Source: Poseidonocella pacifica (lineage in GTDB: Bacteria; Pseudomonadota; Alphaproteobacteria; Rhodobacterales; Rhodobacteraceae). Taken from it: a DNA stretch of 64,000 nt. Shown here in pieces: positions 32,102 through 39,956 of the stretch. The stretch is from the NCBI RefSeq assembly GCF_900111875.1, contig NZ_FOJU01000001.1, positions 1-64,000 of the forward strand. The letters are read 5' to 3'. The notes under the pieces were generated by a model. It saw nothing but the letters and a program-made list of their open reading frames with translations, was not told the origin of the DNA and ran no database searches. A program made the position numbers and the translations under genes. Position 1 is the first letter of the stretch, and each line of letters starts with the position of its first letter.

Positions 32102-32385
32102 CGCACGCGCTCAACAACGAGGTCGGCCGATACGTCCGTTCGGCATGCTTCCACAACCTGCCCATCCACAATGACCGCGCATTCTTGACACAGCCCCATG
32201 CAACAGAACGCGCCGCGAGGAGCCCCATCCACTGGCGCGCCGCGCAAACTCAAGTGCCCGGCCCGGGTCAATGCGCTCACAAGGCTCTCGCCCACATGGC
32301 CCTCATATGACTGCCCGTCGAAGGTAAAATGTACCTTCTCGGAACGCCTGATCGCGGGCGCATGGTTGGGCACCAGCCGGATCAT
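32098..32385 (-). CDS. (2Fe-2S) ferredoxin-like subunit, HcnA-like
   Basis: A 95-residue ferredoxin-fold protein. The cluster ligands fit the plant-type pattern: C61-x4-C66-x2-C69-x11-C81 in GAFCCMGLCQECAVIVDGQVVEAC, with an extra C62. VHFTFDGQSYEGHVGESLVSAL is the beta-grasp strand pair. It is the small electron-transfer subunit of the three-part dehydrogenase encoded with the next two genes. Overlaps of 4 bp occur on both sides, including with the DapA-family gene upstream, so stoichiometric co-translation is likely. Confidence 0.9.
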   Translation of the reverse strand: MIRLVPNHAPAIRRSEKVHFTFDGQSYEGHVGESLVSALTRAGHLSLRGAPVDGAPRGAFCCMGLCQECAVIVDGQVVEACRTDVSADLVVERVR

Positions 32386-33281
32386 CGATAGGCGATGCCC
32401 AAGTCGTCGAACGTGCGCTTGATCTTGTCGAGATCACCGCCGGAGAGGGGAAGAACCGGATCGCGTGGAACCCCGGCAGGTTGCCCAATGAGGTTGAGTG
32501 CCGCCTTGAACGCAGCGGGCCATGTCCCCGTGCCCATGAGCAACTCGTAAAGGACGGTAAGTTGGTGATGCGCCTTGCGATAGGTTTCATCAGGGGCTGC
32601 GGTGCCAATGGACGCCATTTCAGACGGCAACAGGTCGGTGAACTCCGGCCCCGTTGCGATGAACCCTTTTGCGCCAAGTGCGAAGGCGGGCAGGATATAA
32701 TGACAAGGGCCCGTCATGACGGACATCCGGTGCCCGAGGCGGTGGAGAAGGTGGGTATGATAGAAGAAATCCCGCTGGCTCTCCTTGATGCCGATGACGT
32801 TGTGATTGTCCAGCAAACGCTCCGTCTGGTCGATGGTGAGTGAGAAACCCATGCGGCGGGGGGAATTATAGAGGACAAGCGGCAGCTTGGTGGCCGCCGA
32901 AACCTTGTCGAAGCGCGCCAACAACTCGGGCTCGGACGCCTTGAGCACATAGGTCTGCGGCATCGACAGGAGGACATCTGCGCCATTCTCCTCTGCTGCC
33001 CGTATATATGCCAAGGACGCATCTATGGTCGGTGCGGAGATGCCCATCATGACGGGCACGCGGCCTTTTGCGGTATTCTTTGCCAGCCGGACGAGGCGGC
33101 CGCGCTCCTCTGCGTTCAACGCCCAGCTTTCGCCGTTGTCGCCAGCGATGCAAACGCACGTCGCTCCGCGCGAGATCAAGAACTCGAAGAGATCGACGAA
33201 GGCATCTTCCATGATCTCGCCTCGCTCGTTGAACGGTGTGGCGATGGCTGGCACATAGCCGTGAAGGTCGTCTTTCTGCAT
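32382..33281 (-). CDS. Dihydrodipicolinate synthase/N-acetylneuraminate lyase family enzyme
   Basis: A 299-residue class I aldolase-type (beta/alpha)8 barrel. The Schiff-base lysine is K166 in VIGIKESQ and the catalytic Tyr is Y138 in LVLYNSP. The substrate loop reads AGDNGESWALNAEERGRLV, a variant of the usual GTTGE-S motif. Such enzymes cleave or dehydrate 2-oxo acids. In hydroxyproline catabolism a homologue deaminates pyrroline-4-hydroxy-2-carboxylate, and the neighbouring HcnABC-like dehydrogenase makes a similar role tempting. The ATG at 33281 (MQKDDLHGYVPA) is the family start; upstream in-frame sequence belongs to the SMP-30 gene region. Confidence 0.85.
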   Translation of the reverse strand: MQKDDLHGYVPAIATPFNERGEIMEDAFVDLFEFLISRGATCVCIAGDNGESWALNAEERGRLVRLAKNTAKGRVPVMMGISAPTIDASLAYIRAAEENGADVLLSMPQTYVLKASEPELLARFDKVSAATKLPLVLYNSPRRMGFSLTIDQTERLLDNHNVIGIKESQRDFFYHTHLLHRLGHRMSVMTGPCHYILPAFALGAKGFIATGPEFTDLLPSEMASIGTAAPDETYRKAHHQLTVLYELLMGTGTWPAAFKAALNLIGQPAGVPRDPVLPLSGGDLDKIKRTFDDLGIAYR

Positions 33282-33285
33282 GGGT

Positions 33286-34164
33286 TCAAGTCCTTGGGGC
33301 GGGAATTTGACAGGTGAAAACGCCGCCGTACTGGGCGTCCACGATGAAAAGTCGGTGCGGATCTGCGGGATCAAAAGCCACGGATGTGGTCCAGAGCCCC
33401 CGTGGCAGGCGTATTTCAGCGACGGGATCACCAAGCGAGTCAAAGACATAGGCCCGGCCTGCTTGCGCTTGTGCGACGGCAAGCCATCCGAGCGCATTGC
33501 AAGCCAGCCCATCGGGGCCAAGCCCGCCTGAGAGGTGTAAATAGGTGCCCACCATCGGCGGTTCCTTGTCAGGCAGCCGGGTCGAGAACTTCCACACCTG
33601 ATTGGCGCGCGTGGCCGCGACATAGACCCATGAGTTGTCAGGTGAAACGGCGATGCCATTCGAATAGGGGACGCAATCCAGTACGCACCGCAATGTGCCG
33701 TCGTGCCAGCGGTAGACCCGTCCCCGCGCATCGCTCAGGCTGCTGCGTCCGCTGTCGGTGAACCAGAGTGCGCCATCGGGGCCATAAGTCATGTCCGACA
33801 GCCCGAGGAAGGGGGTGGGCGCACCGGAGTGAAGAACAGAGAAACTGGACTTGCCTGTCAGTTCAATGAGGCCATTCCGGTAATCCACTGCGATCCGGCG
33901 TCCGTCGGGGGCAAGGCGCATGGCATGGGGTTCGCCGTCGATCTGGTGCATCAGAGCCCAGTCGCCAGCCGGCGAGATGCGAAACACCCGGCCATAGGGC
34001 ACATCCGAAAGCCACAGGTTGGCGCTTTCATCAAAGAACGCTGCCTCCAGAAAGGAATGCATGGGGTGTCCAGGACGGGTCATCTTCGCCCAGGCCGATG
34101 GCTCCCCCCGATGGTGGAATTCGTCCGGTAGGGCGCTCCACTGGGTCGCGGCAAAGGCTGTCAT
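33286..34164 (-). CDS. SMP-30/gluconolactonase-like protein
   Basis: A 292-residue six-bladed beta-propeller of the SMP-30/gluconolactonase/luciferin-regenerating family. Markers are EAAFFDESANLWLSDVPYGRVFRISP (metal Glu near residue 40), DMTYGPDGALWFTDSG, CVPYSNGIAVSPDNSWVYVAAT (metal Asn/Asp) and LGPDGLACNALGWLAVAQ. These Ca/Zn enzymes hydrolyse sugar or other lactones. No signal peptide is visible. It is embedded in the catabolic operon, overlapping the CoA transferase gene by 4 bp, and would act on a lactone intermediate. The lactone formed is not known. Confidence 0.87.
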   Translation of the reverse strand: MTAFAATQWSALPDEFHHRGEPSAWAKMTRPGHPMHSFLEAAFFDESANLWLSDVPYGRVFRISPAGDWALMHQIDGEPHAMRLAPDGRRIAVDYRNGLIELTGKSSFSVLHSGAPTPFLGLSDMTYGPDGALWFTDSGRSSLSDARGRVYRWHDGTLRCVLDCVPYSNGIAVSPDNSWVYVAATRANQVWKFSTRLPDKEPPMVGTYLHLSGGLGPDGLACNALGWLAVAQAQAGRAYVFDSLGDPVAEIRLPRGLWTTSVAFDPADPHRLFIVDAQYGGVFTCQIPAPRT

Positions 34165-35324
34165 GCAACTGTCCCCGCCTGATAAAGCTCGTCGATCTGC
34201 CGGTCTTCTACTCCCAATTCGGACAGGATATCGCGGGAATGCTGCCCCAAAGCCGGCGGCGCGCTTCGCAGTCTCCCGCCCTCGCCATTCAGATGAAAAG
34301 CGGTGCCAGGCAGAGAGATGCGGGCGTCCGTAGGGCTTTGTTGGTAGTAGTCACGCGCAGCCAGTTGAGGCAGGGTCACCGCTTCGCTCAGTGTTCTGAT
34401 CCGTTCGGCTGGAAGGTCCGCGCCGCGCAGACGCTCCACCCATGTATCCGCGTCCGAAGTGGCAAAGATAGCGCGCATCTGCGCCTTCGTTTCCTCTGTC
34501 AGCGCCCAGACATCGCCCCAGTCGTGGACATTACCTAATGCGGGCATCGAATGGCCAAGCTCATCGAAAAGCGTGGCCAATTTGCGGTACTGTGCCGGGT
34601 GGAAGGCCCCGAGCATCAAGCGCCCCTCCGTGGTCTCATAGCTGGATATGCCTGCTTCCTTTTCCCGATCGACTTCGGCCGGATACTGGGCGGCGGCGGC
34701 CTCGGGCGCCATCATCTGCATCGCCACTTCGAGCATGGAAACAGAGATATGCGTTCCAAGGCCCGTGCGCTTCGCCTGATGCAACGCCGCGGCCACGGCG
34801 AAAGCAGCGGCATATCCTGTGGCATAATCAACGAAGGAAACCCCCGGTTTCACGCCTCCGCACTGTGCGATGGTGCCGCTCGTGGCCTGAATGACATTGT
34901 CATAAGCGCCGTGCTCACCCTGCGGCCCACTTTCGCCATATCCGGTAATTGAGCAATGGATGAGCTTGGGGTTTACCGCCGATAGCGTGTCATATCCCAA
35001 GCCAAGAGCAGCCAGAGCGCCGGTGGTGTAGTTTTCGACGAGGATATCGGCGTTCTGGGCGAGCCGTTTGAGTAGGCCGGCCCCTTCGGGTGCGCGCAGA
35101 TTGAGCGCGAGACAGCGTTTATTGCCCCCTTGAACCTGATAATTCAGCCCAAGCCCTTTGGCGTTCAGCGCGTCATCGGGGCCTCGACCCCGGGCGCAAT
35201 CTGGGTTGCTGGGGTCTTCGATCTTGATCACTTCCGCGCCGAGCAGTCCAAGTTGATACGTACAGAACGGCCCAGCCAGAACATGGGTGAGGTCCAGAAC
35301 CTTTATGCCGTCCAATGCGCCCAT
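34161..35324 (-). CDS. Class III CoA transferase (CaiB/BaiF family)
   Basis: A 387-residue family III acyl-CoA transferase. Markers are LDGIKVLDLTHVLAGPFCTYQLGLLGAEVIKIEDP (residues ~4-37), the aspartate region ILVENYTTGALAALGLGYD, IHCSITGYGESGP, DNVIQATSG and GTHISVSMLEVAMQMM. It moves CoA from a donor acyl-CoA to an organic acid. It is the first gene of a seven- to eight-gene minus-strand operon, downstream of an IclR-type box shared with the divergent aminotransferase gene. I place the start at ATG 35324 (MGALDGIKVLDL), because the in-frame ATG at 35369 lies inside the operator (35356-35374). Confidence 0.9.
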   Translation of the reverse strand: MGALDGIKVLDLTHVLAGPFCTYQLGLLGAEVIKIEDPSNPDCARGRGPDDALNAKGLGLNYQVQGGNKRCLALNLRAPEGAGLLKRLAQNADILVENYTTGALAALGLGYDTLSAVNPKLIHCSITGYGESGPQGEHGAYDNVIQATSGTIAQCGGVKPGVSFVDYATGYAAAFAVAAALHQAKRTGLGTHISVSMLEVAMQMMAPEAAAAQYPAEVDREKEAGISSYETTEGRLMLGAFHPAQYRKLATLFDELGHSMPALGNVHDWGDVWALTEETKAQMRAIFATSDADTWVERLRGADLPAERIRTLSEAVTLPQLAARDYYQQSPTDARISLPGTAFHLNGEGGRLRSAPPALGQHSRDILSELGVEDRQIDELYQAGTVA

Positions 35325-35355
35325 CACGTCAGTAAAGCCTTGCGATATGAGTGTG

Positions 35356-35374
35356 TGTCTAATATACAAAACAT
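35356..35374. promoter_or_regulatory. IclR-type operator, copy 1
   Basis: TGTCTAATATACAAAACAT lies in the gap between the divergent CoA transferase and aminotransferase genes. It matches TGTTTAATATGCAAAACAT at 38448-38466 in 17 of 19 positions, and both have imperfect TGTTT...AAACA symmetry. The second copy flanks the iclR gene itself, so this is the likely IclR binding site. Confidence 0.75.
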
Positions 35375-35407
35375 GATTTTATATGCAATACGCAATGATG
35401 TGAGCCT

Positions 35408-36745
35408 ATGGCCGAGAGCAGCGTTTTTCATCGAGACCTTCATTCAAGCTTGCCGGTGGCAGTCGCGGGGGAAGGGAACTACCTTATCGACGGGGCGGGG
35501 AGGCGCTATCTTGATGCTTGCGGCGGGGCCGCGGTTTCCTGTCTCGGGCACGATCACCCCAAGGTTCGAGAGGCAATCAAGGCGCAGGTGGATCGCCTCG
35601 CCTTCGCCCATACCGGCTCCTTCACCAACCAACCTGCCGAGGATCTGGCGGCTCATCTGGTTGCCCGCGCGCCCGAGGGCACTGGCGCGGGACGCGTCAT
35701 GTTTATCGGGTCCGGCTCCGAGGCCATGGAGGCCGCGCTCAAGCTTGCCCGGCAATACTGCGTTGAGAACGGAGAGCCAGAGCGCTCTCGTATCATCGCT
35801 CGAAAACCAAGCTACCACGGAAATACTCTGGGTGCGCTGGCGACAGGTGGCCACGAGGGGCGGCGCGCGCCCTTCGCGCCCTTGCTGATAGATGTCAGCC
35901 ACATCGACGCGCCTTATCCCTATCGGTTGAAGCATAAAGATGAGAGCGAAGAGGGCTTCGCGCGCCGGATGGCAGATCTGCTCGAAGCGGAGATACTCCG
36001 GTTGGACCCGGCAACCGTGATGGCCTTCGTTGCCGAACCCGTCGTGGGCGCATCCTTGGGCACCCAGCCCGCGCCAAAAGGGTATTTCAAGCGCGTGCGC
36101 GAGATCTGCGACCAATATGGGGTGCTTTTTATCGCGGACGAGGTCATGAGCGGGATGGGCCGCACTGGTACGACGTACGCCTTGGAGCAGGAAGGGATTG
36201 CCGCGGACCTGACCACCATGGCCAAGGGGCTGGGGGCGGGATATCAGCCGATTGCCGCGGTGCTGGCGTCTGGTAAAGTGGTTGATGTTATCAAGGCAGG
36301 CAGCGGTAGGCTTTGGAACGGACATACCTATATGTCCCATGCCATCGCCACGGCAGGGGCGCTGGCGGTACAGCATGTCATCGACGAAGAGAACCTCCTG
36401 AGCAATGTCGTCGCGCGCGGGAAGCAGCTTGCGTCGACCTTGGAAGCCGCGTTCGGGCAACACCCCCATGCGGGTGATATCCGCGGGCGTGGGTTGTTCT
36501 GGACCATCGAACTGGTCGCCGACCGTGGCACCAAGGCTCCGTTTGACGTGGCCGAGGGCATCGCCGCGAAAATCGGCGCTGCTGCCAGGGCGCGGAATGT
36601 GATGACTTACCCCTCCCAAGGTTGTGCGGATGGCACCCATGGGGATCACGTGCTTTTGGCCCCGTCGTATACGTCAATCCCGGAGGAGATCGACCTGATC
36701 GTCGAGACGCTCGCGGCGGCCGTGGACGACGTTCTGGGGGGATAG
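35408..36745 (+). CDS. Class III aminotransferase (omega/beta-amino acid type)
   Basis: A 445-residue PLP enzyme of fold type I, class III. The Schiff-base lysine is K273 in LTTMAKGLGAGYQPI and the cofactor Asp is D244 in LFIADEVMSGMGRTG. Other blocks are LDACGGAAVSCLGHDHP, MFIGSGSEAMEAALKLARQY and SYHGNTLGALATGG. It transfers the amino group of an omega- or beta-amino compound to a keto acid, but the specific substrate is unclear. It is divergent from the CoA transferase operon across the IclR-type box and is followed one base later by a beta-keto acid cleavage enzyme, suggesting the transamination product is a beta-keto acid. Confidence 0.9.
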   Translation: MAESSVFHRDLHSSLPVAVAGEGNYLIDGAGRRYLDACGGAAVSCLGHDHPKVREAIKAQVDRLAFAHTGSFTNQPAEDLAAHLVARAPEGTGAGRVMFIGSGSEAMEAALKLARQYCVENGEPERSRIIARKPSYHGNTLGALATGGHEGRRAPFAPLLIDVSHIDAPYPYRLKHKDESEEGFARRMADLLEAEILRLDPATVMAFVAEPVVGASLGTQPAPKGYFKRVREICDQYGVLFIADEVMSGMGRTGTTYALEQEGIAADLTTMAKGLGAGYQPIAAVLASGKVVDVIKAGSGRLWNGHTYMSHAIATAGALAVQHVIDEENLLSNVVARGKQLASTLEAAFGQHPHAGDIRGRGLFWTIELVADRGTKAPFDVAEGIAAKIGAAARARNVMTYPSQGCADGTHGDHVLLAPSYTSIPEEIDLIVETLAAAVDDVLGG

Positions 36746-36746
36746 A

Positions 36747-37625
36747 ATGGCACGCAAGACGATCCTCACGGCGGCGATAACCGGTAACCTGATGACCCCG
36801 GAGATCAGCCCCAATCTGCCGATCACGCCGGAGCAAATTGCCCGTCAGGCACTGGATGCCGCCGCAGCTGGTGCGGCAATTGTCCACCTGCATGTGCGCG
36901 ATCCTGAGACGGCCAAGGGGTCCATGCGGCTTGATCTCTATTCAGAATTGGTGGACCGCATTCGGGCGGAGAATGCCGAGGTCCTCTTGAATCTTACCAC
37001 CGGTGAAGGCGGGCGGTTCGTCCCTTCGGATGCAGACCCACAGATAGCTGCTGAGGGATCGACCCTTTGCTCGCCGGAAAAACGGGTGGCCCATGTAGAG
37101 GCGCTGCGACCGGATATCTGCACGCTGGATTTCAATACCATGTGGTCAGGGCAGGCATCGGTCATCAATTCGCCGCGCAATCTCGAGATCATGGCAAACC
37201 GGATTTACGGTGCCGGCGTCACGCCAGAGATCGAGATCTTCGACAGCGGCGATCTGCACATGGTGAAGGATTTCGTCTCGCGGGGTATTCTGCAAACCCC
37301 GCTGATGGTCCAGATGGTGCTCGGGGTTCGGTTTGGTGCAGTCGCCAATCCAGCCACCATGGCTTATCTGGCAAGTCAATTGCCAACCGGGACACAATGG
37401 GCTGCGTTCGGCATAGGTCGTGCGGCGTTTCCGATGCTGGCGCAGGCATGGTTGTTGGGCGGGCATGTCCGTATCGGCATGGAGGATACGGCCTATGTCA
37501 GCAAGGGATGTCATTGCGAAAACAACGCGCAGTTGGTGACGAAAGCCGCGCGGATTATCGATGATCTGGGTGGTGAGTTGGCTGATCCGGATGACGCGCG
37601 CGCCATTCTGGGGATAGCGGGATGA
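36747..37625 (+). CDS. Beta-keto acid cleavage enzyme (BKACE, formerly DUF849)
   Basis: A 292-residue TIM-barrel enzyme of the BKACE family, typified by Kce (3-keto-5-aminohexanoate cleavage). Zinc ligands H47 and H49 lie in IVHLHVRDPETAKGS. TAAITGNLMTPEISPNLPITPEQIA, NLTTGEGGRFVPS, EIEIFDSGDLHM and RIGMEDTAYVSKGC complete the family pattern. The reaction is condensation of a beta-keto acid with acetyl-CoA to give acetoacetate and a new acyl-CoA. It starts one base after the aminotransferase stop. Substrate specificity in this family depends on residues I cannot assign. Confidence 0.92.
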   Translation: MARKTILTAAITGNLMTPEISPNLPITPEQIARQALDAAAAGAAIVHLHVRDPETAKGSMRLDLYSELVDRIRAENAEVLLNLTTGEGGRFVPSDADPQIAAEGSTLCSPEKRVAHVEALRPDICTLDFNTMWSGQASVINSPRNLEIMANRIYGAGVTPEIEIFDSGDLHMVKDFVSRGILQTPLMVQMVLGVRFGAVANPATMAYLASQLPTGTQWAAFGIGRAAFPMLAQAWLLGGHVRIGMEDTAYVSKGCHCENNAQLVTKAARIIDDLGGELADPDDARAILGIAG

Positions 37626-37627
37626 GC

Positions 37628-38416
37628 TTAGCCGCCCTGATGCCCCAAGGCACGGGAGATTTCCTGCGCCGCGGTCTGGGCGAGGGGCAGATAGAAGCTT
37701 TCCATGCGATCGAAATCAAATCCGCTGTCCGGTCCCGACAGGTTCACGCACGCCACGATCCCGCCCGAGTGGTCCCGCACAGGCACCGCGACGCTCGATC
37801 CGCCCGGCTCCCGGAAGCCGCGCGAAATGACAAACCCTGTCTCACGCACCTCTGTCACCCGCGCGATGAGGCTTGCCGGATCCATCGGCGTATGGTCGGT
37901 GAAACGATGCCAGTTCTGGTGCGCGGCAAAGACCCGGAGTTCGTCTTCGTCCAGATTTCCCAGCAGGCACCAGCCAATCGCGGAGGCATAGGCCTGCGTG
38001 CGCGTCCCGGTGCGCATGTTCGAGACATAACCCGACCGCGCCTGATGGCTGACGAGATACAGCACGTCGTCGCCTTCGAGGACACTCAGGTGCGTGGATA
38101 CGCCCGTTTCGTCGCGCAGATTTGCGAGAATGGGCCGCGCAATGGCCGTGATGGGTTGCTGGTTCAGGTAGGCGAAGCCGAGGTTCAGAACGCGCGCGCC
38201 AAGGGTGAATGTGTTGGCCTGTTCGGCCTCGCGGATGAATTCCATCTGTCTCAGTGTATAGACGAGACGAAAGGCAGAGGAACGGCTCAATTCCATCGCG
38301 CGGGCGATGTCGCTCAGGGACATCGGCGTTTCGGCGGCGCCCAGAATTTCCAGAACGCGCAAACCCCGAAACAGTCCGGGGACGAAATAGACATCGTGGT
38401 TGGACGCTTTGGCCAT
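37628..38416 (-). CDS. IclR-family transcriptional regulator
   Basis: A 262-residue IclR protein. The N-terminal winged HTH is at residues ~12-75 (VPGLFRGLRVLEILGAAETPMSLSDIARAMELSRSSAFRLVYTLRQMEFI), and the C-terminal effector domain has the family segments LRDETGVSTHLSVLEGDDVLYL, YASAIGWCLLG, and GFREPGGSSVAVPVRDHSGGIVACVNLSGP. It is divergent from the intradiol dioxygenase genes and converges with the BKACE gene. Near-identical palindromes lie in its own promoter gap and in the aminotransferase/CoA-transferase gap, so it should control all these units. The start at ATG 38416 (MAKASNHDVYF) is chosen, since the longer frame runs through the operator. Confidence 0.9.
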   Translation of the reverse strand: MAKASNHDVYFVPGLFRGLRVLEILGAAETPMSLSDIARAMELSRSSAFRLVYTLRQMEFIREAEQANTFTLGARVLNLGFAYLNQQPITAIARPILANLRDETGVSTHLSVLEGDDVLYLVSHQARSGYVSNMRTGTRTQAYASAIGWCLLGNLDEDELRVFAAHQNWHRFTDHTPMDPASLIARVTEVRETGFVISRGFREPGGSSVAVPVRDHSGGIVACVNLSGPDSGFDFDRMESFYLPLAQTAAQEISRALGHQGG

Positions 38417-38447
38417 GGGCGGTCGAATTCCGTGTTGCGATTGGGTG

Positions 38448-38466
38448 TGTTTAATATGCAAAACAT
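38448..38466. promoter_or_regulatory. IclR-type operator, copy 2
   Basis: TGTTTAATATGCAAAACAT lies 31 bp upstream of the iclR start and 24 bp upstream of the dioxygenase start. It is 17/19 identical to the site at 35356-35374. The pair defines a small regulon (see findings). Confidence 0.75.
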
Positions 38467-38490
38467 AGCGAAGACAATGGAGGACAGGCG

Positions 38491-39090
38491 ATGAGCGAAC
38501 TGACATCCAACCTTTTGCCCGCCACCAACGAAGATACCTGCGGGCCATACTTCCCGATTTATTTCGCCGATCCCGCGTTGGAGGATCTGACCCGCTTCGA
38601 TCCAGGTGTCGTGGGGCAGGCGGCCGGGACACCGATCATCCTGCGCGGGCGAGTGCTGGACCGGCACGGCGACCTCGCGAACGGTGCGCTTCTGGAGTTT
38701 TGGCAAGCCAACGCGAAGGGTGTCTATCGTACCCCTGCAACCGAAGGGGAGGATGATGTTGACCCGTGGTTTCATGGCTACGGGCGCTTGCGAACGGCAT
38801 CGGGGGCCTATGGGTACCGCACGATCCTGCCGGGCGCTGCGCCGGGGCGTGCGCCCAATATCACACTTACGATCTTTTCGGATGGGATAAATCGGATCGT
38901 GACGCAAATCTTCTTCGAGGGTCAGACAGGCAATGACACCGATCCCGTCTTGCTATCGGTTGGCGCCGAGGCACCGAAGTTGATCGCCAAGCATGACGGG
39001 CGCACCGCGGGCGGGTGCGAGGTGTATCTTTTCGATGTCGTTATGGCCGGTCCCGGCGAAACCCCCTTCTTCGATGATCTGGAGAGTTGA
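38491..39090 (+). CDS. Intradiol ring-cleavage dioxygenase, PcaG-like (non-catalytic) subunit
   Basis: A 199-residue protein of the protocatechuate 3,4-dioxygenase alpha type. Markers are TNEDTCGPYFPIYF, IILRGRVLDRHGDLANGALLEFWQANAKGVYRTP, DPWFHGYGRLRTASGAYGYRTILPG and APNITLTIFSDGINRIVTQIFFEGQ. As in PcaG, the second His of the iron site is absent (PNITLTIF where the catalytic subunit has H-x-H), so it is the structural partner. It precedes the catalytic subunit gene by 3 bp. Both differ enough from standard PcaGH in length and detail that the catechol substrate should be left open. Confidence 0.87.
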   Translation: MSELTSNLLPATNEDTCGPYFPIYFADPALEDLTRFDPGVVGQAAGTPIILRGRVLDRHGDLANGALLEFWQANAKGVYRTPATEGEDDVDPWFHGYGRLRTASGAYGYRTILPGAAPGRAPNITLTIFSDGINRIVTQIFFEGQTGNDTDPVLLSVGAEAPKLIAKHDGRTAGGCEVYLFDVVMAGPGETPFFDDLES

Positions 39091-39093
39091 GAC

Positions 39094-39762
39094 ATGGGCA
39101 AGCATGGACGTGTTTTGGGCATTGGCCCCACCGACAATACCTCTGATCAACGCACCCCGCGCCAGCCTCTTCGGCTGATCCCGGAGGTCGCGCGCAGCAG
39201 TTTCGTGCCAGTAGTGCCCGCGCGCTATGTGACGAACCCACATGAGTGGGACATGACCCGAACGGCCCCGGATCGGCCCCGCGCCGACGGGGTTCCGATC
39301 GAGGTGACGGGGCGGGTATGTACGGCCTCTGGGCGCCCGGTGCCAAATGCCTTGTTGGAGATATGGAGCGCCAACCTCTACGGGCGCTATCGGCATATCG
39401 AAGATCACTCCGGTCTGCGGTTGGATGAGAACCACCTTGGTATGGGGCGCGTTCTGACCGATGACGAGGGGCGTTATCGGTTCTGGGCGATCAGTCCGGG
39501 CGCGTATCTTGCAAGGCCGGATATCGGGCGATGGCGCCCCAAGCATATCCACATGTCGATCAGTGGCGGCGCGTCGCGGATGATCACGCAAATGTACTTC
39601 CCGGATGAGCCAAACAACGCAAGCGATCCGATGGCGATCCTGATGGGAGATGCCTTTGAGCGCAACATCGGCAAACCGCGCGATCCGGGCGGGACGGATG
39701 TCGAGGAGGGTTACGACTTTGACATCGTGATCGGTGGCCGCAACGCGACATTTTTTGAGTAG
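39094..39762 (+). CDS. Intradiol ring-cleavage dioxygenase, PcaH-like catalytic subunit
   Basis: A 222-residue Fe(III) dioxygenase beta subunit. All four iron ligands can be placed by analogy to PcaH: Y99 (LYGRYRHIED), Y138 (ISPGAYLAR), H151 and H153 (RWRPKHIHMSI). IEVTGRVCTASGRPVPNALLEIWSANLYGRY is the core strand pair. It cleaves a catechol-type ring between its two hydroxyls, as protocatechuate to 3-carboxymuconate, but the rest of a pca pathway (lactonizing enzyme, decarboxylase, enol-lactonase) is not in the window. It lies in the IclR-box-controlled unit divergent from iclR and just upstream of the phenylpropanoid operon, whose aromatic product it may take. Confidence 0.88.
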   Translation: MGKHGRVLGIGPTDNTSDQRTPRQPLRLIPEVARSSFVPVVPARYVTNPHEWDMTRTAPDRPRADGVPIEVTGRVCTASGRPVPNALLEIWSANLYGRYRHIEDHSGLRLDENHLGMGRVLTDDEGRYRFWAISPGAYLARPDIGRWRPKHIHMSISGGASRMITQMYFPDEPNNASDPMAILMGDAFERNIGKPRDPGGTDVEEGYDFDIVIGGRNATFFE

Positions 39763-39873
39763 GACAAAGATACGAAGAGAGCGTCGATATCAGATAGGGC
39801 GGGGGCGAACGATCTTCGCCGTCTACAAGTGCGCACTCTATTATTGGACGATAAATCGAACCCATAGATATTA

Positions 39874-39934
39874 AATGACTGATATAAATTCATAAAAAAT
39901 GGTCATTGACTTAACTATTATGTTTTCGGATTAT
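39874..39934 (+). promoter_or_regulatory. AT-rich promoter of the phenylpropanoid operon
   Basis: The 194-bp gap after the dioxygenase is markedly AT-rich. TTGACT (39906-39911) and GATTAT (39929-39934) are 17 bp apart and could be -35/-10 for the following operon. AATGAC (39874-39879) and GTCATT (39902-39907) form a spaced inverted repeat that overlaps the -35 and may be the site of the operon's MarR regulator. The promoter call is moderate, the operator call weak. Confidence 0.45.
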
Positions 39935-39956
39935 CTGTTTGGGGTGGGAGGTTGCG

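Noticed and set aside
35444-36649. Long minus-strand frame opposite the class III aminotransferase
   Set aside because: Complementary-frame artefact of high GC content; the plus-strand frame has all PLP motifs.
39874-39940. Third IclR-type box (ATGTTTTCGGATTAT) upstream of the phenylpropanoid operon
   Set aside because: It shares only the ATGTTTT end with the two good copies and lacks the second arm, so I do not include this operon in the IclR regulon.
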